Origin: Lewinellaceae bacterium | GTDB taxonomy: Bacteria; Bacteroidota; Bacteroidia; Chitinophagales; Saprospiraceae | Direction of reading: 5' to 3' | Assembly (NCBI GenBank): GCA_016708875.1 | Contig: JADJFA010000001.1 | Span: forward strand, 690,001 to 754,000 | Length of the DNA: 64,000 bases | Shown here: one piece after another, positions 9,286 through 15,143 of the stretch | Position numbering within the stretch: the first letter of the stretch is position 1 | How the letters are laid out: each line of letters starts with the position of its first letter | Translations under genes and position numbers: made by a program | The notes under the pieces: model-generated | The model's database searches: none | Seen by the model: only the letters and a program-made list of their open reading frames with translations | Told to the model about the DNA's origin: nothing

Positions 9286-12200
9286 TCAATCCACCGTCAC
9301 ATCCATTGTCAACATCACTTCATCGTTCAATTCCACAATCTCACCAGTAATCTCGTCCTGCGGGACCAACACGAGTGAATTTGCCAACACCTCATCCTTA
9401 ATGTAAGTGCCGAATTGCTCCACGGCCGTTACAATGAGTGGGTGGCGTTCCATACGCACTGCAATGCGGTCAGTGACGTTGAAATCCTTGTCTTTGCGCA
9501 TTTTTTGGATGATACTCACCAGATCGCGGGCCATGCCTTCAGCCAAGAGTTCATCGCTCATGTGTATATCCAGTGCCACGGTCAAATCACCATCGGATGC
9601 GACCTTCCAGCCGGGTAAATCTTCTGTAGTAATGATGAGGTCTTCTGGGGTGATGGCGTAGGTTTTGCCCATCACGCTGACTTTGAATTCGCCGGATGCT
9701 TCGAGCGCCGTGATATCCTCATTGCTGAAATTAGCGATCATAGCGGCAACCTCCTTCATGTCCTTTCCGAGTTTTGCACCGAGGGTTTTAAAATTGGCTT
9801 TCGCCCCTTTTTTCAACAACCCCGATGCATCGGTGACATACTCCAATTGCTTCACATTGATTTCCGAAAGAATCAAATCTTTTACTCCATCTACCTCGGT
9901 GATGAAGGCTTTGTCCAACACTGGAAGCAGGATTTTTTGCAGCGGCAGACGCACTCTGAGTCCTTCTTTCTTTCTGATACTCAATGCCAAAGAGCAAATC
10001 CGCTGTGCATAATCCATCCGCTTTTCCAAGGCCTTGTCCACCATGAATGGTTGTAGCGGCGTGAGGTCGCTGAGGTGTATAGAGTCATGGCGAAGCGGGG
10101 TCTTCTTTGCCTTCGCGATTTCCTTGATTGGCGCGGTCAAGTTGCGGTAAAGCCAGTCAGAAAAAAACGGCGCAACGGATGCCATAAGCTGAGTTGTTAC
10201 CATCAGACATTCGTAAAGGGTCTGGTAGGCCGCTGATTTATCCTCATTGAGTTCTCCTTTCCAAAAACGGCGGCGAGAAAGGCGCACGTACCAGTTGCTC
10301 AAGTGCTCATCCACAAAATCCTCGATGGCGCGAGAGGCTTTGGTCACGTCGTAGTCGTCCATGGCAGCGCGATAATCGGCCACGAGCGAGTAGAGTTTTG
10401 AAATGATCCAACGATCAAGTTCCGTGCGTTTTTCATACGGCATCACGTTGAACTCGTCGTGCTTGAAACCATCAAGATTGGCGTACAGCGCGAAGAAATT
10501 GTAGGTGTTGTAAAGCGTGCCGAACAACTTGTTTCTGGTCTCGATAATGCCGCCTGTGTCAAATTTCAAGTTGTCCCAAGGGTTAGCATTGGAAACCATA
10601 TACCAGCGCGTAGCGTCAGCCCCAAAGGTTGCTAAGGTCTCGAAAGGATCCACCACATTGCCCTTTGACTTGGACATTTTCTCCCCGTTTTTGTCCAAAA
10701 CGAGCCCATTTGACACCACATTTTTGAACGCCACAGAATCGTACACCATTCCAGCAATGGCGTGCAAGGTGTAAAACCAGCCCCGCGTTTGGTCCACGCC
10801 TTCAGCAATGAATGTGGCGGGGTACGAAACCTCAAACGGCGATTTGAAAGGTTTGTCATCACCGTTTTTCAACTTTTCATAGTCAAGTCCCCACTGGGCG
10901 TAGGGCATGGAGCCGGAGTCGAACCAGACGTCAATGAGGTCCAGTTCGCGGCGCATTGGACGACCAGAGGGGGAGACCAATACTATATCGTCAATGAAAG
11001 GGCGGTGTAGATCAAACCCCACCCCTAACCCCTCCCCTGCGGGGGAGGGGGACTTGATCCAATCATTTTCTTTGGTATCTGTTGAACCTTGGGGATTGGG
11101 ATTGGGGATTTTTGCCAATTCTTCCTTTCGCTTTTTAAGTATAGCACGAAGTTCATCGATGACTTTGTACTTGTGGCCAAGGATATCTTCATTCTTAAAA
11201 CGCACGATTTCAAACCCAACAGCATTGAGTAATTCCGTGCGCATTTGGTCTTGTTCTATCTGAAAATCGTGTATCGTACCATCCACTTCCACCACCAACT
11301 TGTGTTCAAGGCTTACAAAATCTGCGATGAATTCCTCAATCGCGTGTTGACGACGAAACTTGACACCATCCAACTGTTTGTCCCGAAGCATTTCCCACAT
11401 TGCCGCTTCGCCCACTGTTTGGCTTTTCCGCATTCCTCGAGCAAACTCCTTTAGAATCTTCCAACGCTCTGGCGAAGTAGTTTTGAACCAATCTCCACGA
11501 AATCCCTCTTCAACACGATCTTCATTGCCTTGGTTAACACCCTCGCCAGCTATATTCGAGTGCGTGTCCCCCTCCCCCGCAGGGGAGGGGTTAGGGGTGG
11601 GGTTAAACGGGTTCTTCCCCATCAACCCAGCCTTCACCGCCTTTTCTACCTCTTCACTCAACTCCATTACCGAGCCAATACATATCTCCTCTTCCCCATC
11701 CTCTGTGCGCCATATCGGTAGCGGAATGCCCCAGTAGCGCGAACGAGAGAGATTCCAGTCCTGCAAATTATCGAGCCATTGACCGAAACGGCCAGTGCCC
11801 GTGCTTTCAGGGTGCCAATTAATAGTTTTATTCAGCTCTGACAAGCGCTCCCTGGCTGCAGATGCCCGGACAAACCAGGAATCAAGCGGATAATACAAAA
11901 CGGGCTTATCCGTACGCCAGCAATGCGGATACGTGTGCTTATACTTTTCAATTTTGAAGGCTTTGTTGTCCTCTTTCAAGCGCAGGGCAATGAGCAAATC
12001 AGTCGGTTTGAATTCCTTATCTTTTTGAATTTCAACAGGATAATACTCTGTCTTAACATACCTGCCGCCGAATTCCGGCACCTCGTCCACAAATTTTCCT
12101 TGTCTGTCCACAAGCGGGAAAGGCAGGTCTTGATTCTTCTCATTTGGGAGGCCGATAAACGGAATACCTGCCGCTTTGCTTGCCCGGAAGTCATCCGCGC

Positions 12201-13308
12201 CGAAGTATGGAGCCGTGTGTACCACGCCAGTTCCGTCCTCGGTTGTGACCCAATCACCTGAGATGACGCGGAAGGCTTTTTCCTCTAGTTCAGGAGTGGA
12301 GGCAGCCGGGGTTGGCATCAATTGTTCGTATCGAATTCCAACGAGTTTGCTGCCTTTAATTCCTTCTTTTACAAGCTGATAGGGCAATTTCTTTTCGCCC
12401 ACTTTGAACGTTTCAAATGACTGATTTTCATCCTCGGTATTGAAATAGCCTGCAAGCCTGGATTTGGCTAATAATACACTGACGGGAGCACCTGTGTAAG
12501 GACTGAGGGTTTTGACTTTCACATACTCGATTTTCGGTCCGACGGTGAGCGCGACGTTGGAGGGCAGGGTCCAGGGCGTAGTCGTCCAGGCGAGGATGCG
12601 CACATCCTCATTATCGGAATCAAAGAGACTCTCCGAAACAGCGTTTCGGATTACTCGGAACATCGCCACCGCAGAGATATCGGTTACCTCTTTGTAAGTG
12701 CCTGGCAAATTCAATTCGTGCGAGCTAAGTCCCGTTCCCGCCGCCGGACTGAAGGGTTGAATGGTAAAGCCCTTGTATAGAAAGGACTGACCATCAGCCG
12801 TTTGTTTCTTGTATAGCCGCTGCAAAATGTACCACACAGTCTCAATGTAGCTGTTTTCAAACGTTATGTAAGGATTATCCAAATCAGCCCAAAAACCCAT
12901 CAAGCGAGTCTTTTCTTCCCAAAGGTCTTTATAGCGCATTACGGTGCTGCGGCAGGTGGCATTGTATTCCTCCACCGACACTTTTACACCGATGTCTTCC
13001 TTGGTAATGCCGAGCTCCTTTTCCACAGCAAGTTCGATGGGCAGACCATGGGTATCCCAGCCACCTTTCCGTGCCACCCGAAATCCTTTGAGGGTATTAT
13101 AGCGACAAAAAAGGTCTTTTACCGTGCGTCCCATCACGTGGTGGATGCCGGGTTTGCCGTTGGCGGAGGGTGGGCCTTCGTAAAAAACAAAGGAATTCTC
13201 CTTCGGGCGTTGCTCGACTGACTTTTCAAAAATCTTTTCGTCCTGCCAAAATTGAAGGATTTCGGCGTCTATGGCAGGGAGGTTCAGGTGTTTGAATTCG
13301 CGATACAT
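9286..13308 (-). CDS. ileS: Isoleucyl-tRNA synthetase carrying an in-frame nuclease insertion
   Basis: A 1340-residue class I synthetase. The ATP-binding HIGH-type motif appears as GKPGIHHVMGR (about residues 51-61), the tRNA-binding lysine loop as GEKMSKSKGNVVDP (about 875), and the editing domain lies between. Residues about 569-765 are foreign: they interrupt the conserved run NPF...DLHRPFIDDIVLVS with a DUF559 nuclease domain flanked by TPNPSPAGEG and SPSPAGEGLGVGF, encoded by the 11015-11604 element. Without the insert the protein would be about 1143 residues, the normal Bacteroidota size. The frame stays open throughout, so the gene is likely functional with an extra surface domain. Expression is predicted to be controlled by the attenuator at 13361-13486. 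Confidence 0.95.
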   Translation of the reverse strand: MYREFKHLNLPAIDAEILQFWQDEKIFEKSVEQRPKENSFVFYEGPPSANGKPGIHHVMGRTVKDLFCRYNTLKGFRVARKGGWDTHGLPIELAVEKELGITKEDIGVKVSVEEYNATCRSTVMRYKDLWEEKTRLMGFWADLDNPYITFENSYIETVWYILQRLYKKQTADGQSFLYKGFTIQPFSPAAGTGLSSHELNLPGTYKEVTDISAVAMFRVIRNAVSESLFDSDNEDVRILAWTTTPWTLPSNVALTVGPKIEYVKVKTLSPYTGAPVSVLLAKSRLAGYFNTEDENQSFETFKVGEKKLPYQLVKEGIKGSKLVGIRYEQLMPTPAASTPELEEKAFRVISGDWVTTEDGTGVVHTAPYFGADDFRASKAAGIPFIGLPNEKNQDLPFPLVDRQGKFVDEVPEFGGRYVKTEYYPVEIQKDKEFKPTDLLIALRLKEDNKAFKIEKYKHTYPHCWRTDKPVLYYPLDSWFVRASAARERLSELNKTINWHPESTGTGRFGQWLDNLQDWNLSRSRYWGIPLPIWRTEDGEEEICIGSVMELSEEVEKAVKAGLMGKNPFNPTPNPSPAGEGDTHSNIAGEGVNQGNEDRVEEGFRGDWFKTTSPERWKILKEFARGMRKSQTVGEAAMWEMLRDKQLDGVKFRRQHAIEEFIADFVSLEHKLVVEVDGTIHDFQIEQDQMRTELLNAVGFEIVRFKNEDILGHKYKVIDELRAILKKRKEELAKIPNPNPQGSTDTKENDWIKSPSPAGEGLGVGFDLHRPFIDDIVLVSPSGRPMRRELDLIDVWFDSGSMPYAQWGLDYEKLKNGDDKPFKSPFEVSYPATFIAEGVDQTRGWFYTLHAIAGMVYDSVAFKNVVSNGLVLDKNGEKMSKSKGNVVDPFETLATFGADATRWYMVSNANPWDNLKFDTGGIIETRNKLFGTLYNTYNFFALYANLDGFKHDEFNVMPYEKRTELDRWIISKLYSLVADYRAAMDDYDVTKASRAIEDFVDEHLSNWYVRLSRRRFWKGELNEDKSAAYQTLYECLMVTTQLMASVAPFFSDWLYRNLTAPIKEIAKAKKTPLRHDSIHLSDLTPLQPFMVDKALEKRMDYAQRICSLALSIRKKEGLRVRLPLQKILLPVLDKAFITEVDGVKDLILSEINVKQLEYVTDASGLLKKGAKANFKTLGAKLGKDMKEVAAMIANFSNEDITALEASGEFKVSVMGKTYAITPEDLIITTEDLPGWKVASDGDLTVALDIHMSDELLAEGMARDLVSIIQKMRKDKDFNVTDRIAVRMERHPLIVTAVEQFGTYIKDEVLANSLVLVPQDEITGEIVELNDEVMLTMDVTVD
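11015..11053 (+). repeat. Left 39-bp terminal inverted repeat of the ileS element
   Basis: Starts aaccccacccctaacccctc and ends with a gggggagggggac block. It is identical over all 39 bases to the inverse complement of 11566-11604. Each copy is itself palindromic (cccctcccc, tgc, gggggagggg) and can fold into a small hairpin, like a REP unit. In the ileS frame it encodes SPSPAGEGLGVGF. Confidence 0.9.
11566..11604 (-). repeat. Right 39-bp terminal inverted repeat of the ileS element
   Basis: Perfect inverse complement of 11015-11053. In the ileS reading frame it encodes the NPTPNPSPAGEG stretch that begins the inserted segment. The flanking + strand bases are aaacggg. Confidence 0.9.
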
Positions 13309-13360
13309 GCTATGGTGTGGATACGTTTATTTGTGGAGATGGTGATTTGGGGCGCGAAGG

Positions 13361-13403
13361 TAAAAATTACAAAACCCCGGTTGGTGCACACCAGCCGGGG
13401 TTT
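13361..13403 (-). terminator. Attenuator terminator of the ileS leader
   Basis: On the minus strand a hairpin with nine-pair outer stem AAACCCCGG / CCGGGGTTT (13395-13403 and 13372-13380) and four-pair inner stem TGGT/ACCA is followed by TTTTGTAATTTTT. It stands about 50 nt upstream of the ileS start codon, between the leader peptide and the gene, so it would stop transcription before ileS. A short hairpin CTGTTT/AAACAG (13404-13419) sits just before it. Confidence 0.8.
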
Positions 13404-13440
13404 CTGTTTTTCCAAACAGCCTTACCTCGTCAGGTGTGCA
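13385..13440 (-). promoter_or_regulatory. Predicted antiterminator pairing in the ileS leader
   Basis: The minus-strand segment TGCACACCTGACGAGGT (13440-13424), at the end of the leader peptide ORF, can pair with ACCCCGGCTGGTGTGCA (13401-13385), the 5' arm and loop of the terminator. Eight contiguous pairs plus six more with three single mismatches give 14 of 17 pairs. This pairing and the terminator exclude each other. The leader stop codon (13432-13430) lies inside the first segment, so a ribosome reaching the stop would block the antiterminator, while one stalled at the Ile codons would leave it free. Confidence 0.7.
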
Positions 13441-13486
13441 AACACTGGCGAATAATAATACCGTCGGAAATGATTGGTTGGAACAT
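13430..13486 (-). CDS. ileS leader peptide, 18 residues with five isoleucines
   Basis: An ORF too short for ordinary gene finding: MFQPIISDGIIIRQCLHT and stop TGA. Five of eighteen residues are isoleucine, as two adjacent codons (ATC ATT) and three adjacent codons (ATT ATT ATT). It begins four bases after a TACCTTTG -7 element, so its mRNA is probably leaderless or nearly so. It precedes the antiterminator/terminator pair and ileS. The arrangement matches the logic of amino-acid attenuation (as in E. coli ilv and leu operons) in which starvation for charged tRNA-Ile stalls the ribosome and lets transcription continue. The peptide itself need have no function. Confidence 0.75.
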   Translation of the reverse strand: MFQPIISDGIIIRQCLHT

Positions 13487-13490
13487 GGGG

Positions 13491-13520
13491 CAAAGGTAGG
13501 AAAAAGACTTACAAACCAAA
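13491..13520 (-). promoter_or_regulatory. Promoter of the ileS attenuator transcript
   Basis: Minus strand TTTG (13520-13517), an 18-bp spacer, then TACCTTTG (13498-13491). It overlaps the 3' end of the decayed toxin gene. The predicted transcription start is within a few bases of the leader peptide ATG at 13486. Confidence 0.6.
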
Positions 13521-13811
13521 TAATGCCATCAGTTTTTGCTCGACTGTACTTTGCAATCCTGTTGGTAGATTACCCAAGTGTCGTCGCATCAAACTAATCG
13601 GAATAGTCACGAGGCGATGCAACCTGATGGCTGAAGATGCTTTAGGCCAGTCGAAGGAAAATCAGGAGATGAAGCCAGCAGGAGATGCGAGGGTTCGCCG
13701 CTTTTGTCCTTGGCTGGTTATGAATGCAATGACAACTGCTGGTGGTTTCCGCCGGGGGGGGGGCCCCCCCTTGCCTCGGTGGGAAGGAACAAGCACGATT
13801 TTCCACTTCAT
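13509..13811 (-). pseudogene. Decayed MazF/PemK-type toxin
   Basis: The ATG at 13811 overlaps the antitoxin stop codon (ATGA), the usual toxin-antitoxin coupling. The start MKWKIVLVP, the middle VVIAFITSQ and the end, recoverable as SSPDFPSTGLK, SSAIRLHRLVTIPISLMRR and LQSTVEQKLMALFGL, fit the MazF/PemK family of growth-inhibiting mRNA endonucleases. These pieces lie in different frames: at least two indels separate them, and the section after residue 9 is replaced by a G10C7 tract (13754-13770) with a SHRGKGGPPPRRK translation. About 25 residues of the normal fold are lost. Some frameshifts may be sequencing errors, but the replaced section suggests real decay. Confidence 0.6.
13754..13770. 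repeat. G10C7 palindromic tract inside the toxin gene
   Basis: Ten G followed by seven C, with flanks gccg and ttgcctcggtgggaagg. On the plus strand it translates as PPLPRWEG, a phrase resembling GC-rich REP-like units in Bacteroidota genomes. It may be an inserted palindromic unit or a poorly resolved homopolymer. Confidence 0.5.
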
Positions 13812-14037
13812 GACAAAATCGGATTACCATCTTGGATGGAGTAAATGTCTTCTTCCGGTTCGTTCAAAAAATCAAAGCTGGGTTTTGAATTGCAAGGAGC
13901 CATGACTTGTCGTCAATCTCGTCATCTTCTGGCAGCAGAATGATCACCCTGACTTTTTGGTTGCGCAGACGCAGCGGAGTCAAGAGTTTTAAATTTCCCA
14001 ATTGATCAATTTGTGCGGTTGTTTCAATGGCTTGCAT
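13808..14037 (-). CDS. Antitoxin-like protein of the decayed TA pair, frameshifted
   Basis: Starts MQAIETTAQIDQLGNLKL and continues RLRNQKVRVIILLPEDDEID, the pattern of short beta-rich, DUF2281-like or AbrB-type antitoxins that accompany MazF or PIN toxins. The frame stops at 13864, but inserting one T at the run 13874-13876 restores NPAFDFLNEPEEDIYSIQDG and a 76-residue product ending in TGA at 13808, overlapping the toxin ATG. A -7 element (TACCTTTG on the minus strand, 14059-14052) lies 15 bp upstream of the start. Confidence 0.65.
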
Positions 14038-14051
14038 AGTTCGATTTTTTA

Positions 14052-14059
14052 CAAAGGTA
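14052..14059 (-). promoter_or_regulatory. -7 element of the TA operon
   Basis: Minus strand TACCTTTG, 14 bases before the antitoxin ATG. No clear -33 TTTG. The transcript leader would be very short. Confidence 0.45.
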
Positions 14060-14123
14060 AAGATTTGATCGAAAAGTTTGCCGCTCAAGATCATCATTTT
14101 TCACGTCATTTCCCCGAAAAATC

Positions 14124-14131
14124 TACATTTG
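14124..14131 (+). promoter_or_regulatory. -7 element of the lipid kinase gene
   Basis: TACATTTG, eight bases before the ATG at 14140. The mRNA would be leaderless or nearly so. No clear -33 box. Confidence 0.45.
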
Positions 14132-14139
14132 CCTCCCTC

Positions 14140-15072
14140 ATGCAAGCACCTGATACCCAACCTTTTTGGCACATCATTGCCAATCCCGCCGCCCGAGGCG
14201 GGGCCGTAGAACGGCAGTGGCCGCAGATCGAACAACTGTTGCAGGAATTGGGCTTTGCCTACACCGTACAGTTTACCGAGCGGAGAGACCATGCGGCACA
14301 TCTGGTTGAAAATGCCCTGCTCAAGGGAGGCCGCCACATCCTTGGTATTGGTGGCGACGGTTCCAACCACGAAATCGTACACGGCATTTTCAATCAGCGA
14401 TTTGTGCCGCCCTCGGAGGTTTTTTATGCATTGCTGCCCTTCGGGACGGGTAACGACTGGGCACGACAATACGGCATCCCTTCCGACCCACGCTTACGCT
14501 TAAAGCGGCTCTTGGAACTAAAAACGGCACAACAAGACATCGGTTTGGTAAAATACCAGCGTGACGGGCAAACGCATTTCCGCTATTTTGTGAATGTGGC
14601 TGGTATGGCCTATGATGGCTTTATCGGCAAAAAACTGACCGAAAATCCAGCCCGAAACAAGGCGCATTACCTCCTGAAAGTGGTAAAGTACCTTACTGCA
14701 TACGAGCTCAGCAAAGCGCGAATCACCTTCGATGGCCAAACGGTCGAGGACTTCTTTTATACCATCAATATTGGTTTATGTCGGTTTTCAGGTGGTGGGA
14801 TGCAATTTGTTCCCCAGGCTATTCCAGACGATGGGTTATTCGCGCTAACATTTGCCCGGAAAATATCAAAGATGGAAGTAGTGTTTCAAACGCCCCGTTT
14901 TTACAACGGCAGCATTCTTCAACATCCTAAAATTGAAGGACATCAAGCCCGAAGCATACGAGTGGAGCATATTGGTGAAACCCCCACGTTACTCGAAGCG
15001 GATGGGGAATTTTTGGGCGAAACGCCGGTGGAATTTGAGATGTTGGAAAAGGCGTTAAGGGTAGTTTTGTGA
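14140..15072 (+). CDS. Diacylglycerol kinase-family (YegS/BmrU-like) lipid kinase
   Basis: A soluble 310-residue kinase of the DAGK catalytic family. HIIANPAARGG matches the N-terminal nucleotide-binding strand, GGRHILGIGGDGSNHEIVHG contains the GGDGT-like motif (here GGDGS), and LLPFGTGNDWARQYG the P-loop-like GTGNDFA motif. The C-terminal half has the usual GMAYDGFIG and LLEADGEFLG elements. Such enzymes phosphorylate diacylglycerol or sphingoid bases; the exact lipid is unknown. The start is placed at 14140 (MQAPDTQPFWH), preceded by a TACATTTG element; the longer frame from 14002 overlaps the divergent antitoxin and is unlikely. Confidence 0.9.
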   Translation: MQAPDTQPFWHIIANPAARGGAVERQWPQIEQLLQELGFAYTVQFTERRDHAAHLVENALLKGGRHILGIGGDGSNHEIVHGIFNQRFVPPSEVFYALLPFGTGNDWARQYGIPSDPRLRLKRLLELKTAQQDIGLVKYQRDGQTHFRYFVNVAGMAYDGFIGKKLTENPARNKAHYLLKVVKYLTAYELSKARITFDGQTVEDFFYTINIGLCRFSGGGMQFVPQAIPDDGLFALTFARKISKMEVVFQTPRFYNGSILQHPKIEGHQARSIRVEHIGETPTLLEADGEFLGETPVEFEMLEKALRVVL

Positions 15073-15075
15073 GGA

Positions 15076-15143
15076 TTTTAGCCACTAATTGCACGAATTT
15101 ACACGAAAAAATTAGTGCTAATTAGTGCAATTAGTGGCTAAAA
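15076..15143. terminator. 19-bp inverted repeat between convergent genes
   Basis: ttttagccactaattgcac (15076-15094) and its exact complement at 15125-15143, with a 30-nt loop containing further gaattagtgc-like sequence. It ends one base before the stop codon of the minus-strand gene and three bases after the plus-strand stop. A probable bidirectional terminator; its sequence resembles the repeat at 39706-39775. Confidence 0.6.

Larger units (their letters stand above)
11015..11604 (-). mobile_element. DUF559 nuclease element inserted in-frame in ileS
   Basis: A 590-bp unit with perfect 39-bp inverted terminal repeats. Between them, in the ileS frame, lies a DUF559-type domain related to Vsr and PD-(D/E)XK nucleases: RKSQTVGEAAMWEMLRDKQL, VKFRRQHAIEEFIADF, LVVEVDG and RFKNEDIL. 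The Asp of IADF and the Glu and Asp of EVDG are the expected catalytic residues, and all are intact. No DDE, serine, tyrosine or HUH transposase is encoded, and no intein splice residues are seen. The plus-strand flanks tcaaa (left) and ttaaa (right) agree at four of five positions, which is only a hint of a target duplication. Such a unit could be mobilised by its own nuclease and host repair; that is inference. Confidence 0.75.

Noticed and set aside
11015..11604. Intein in IleS
   Set aside because: No N-terminal Cys/Ser with the A-block pattern, no C-terminal HN-(C/S/T) and no Hint fold; the domain is DUF559 with translated palindromic ends.
13309..13508. T-box riboswitch upstream of ileS
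   Set aside because: No T-box sequence or specifier stem; the Ile-rich ORF and alternative hairpins explain the region better, and T-boxes are not known from Bacteroidota.
13474..13905. Plus-strand 143-residue frame through the TA remnant
   Set aside because: Runs antisense to the toxin and antitoxin; its PPLPRWEG phrase comes from the G/C palindrome, not a real protein.
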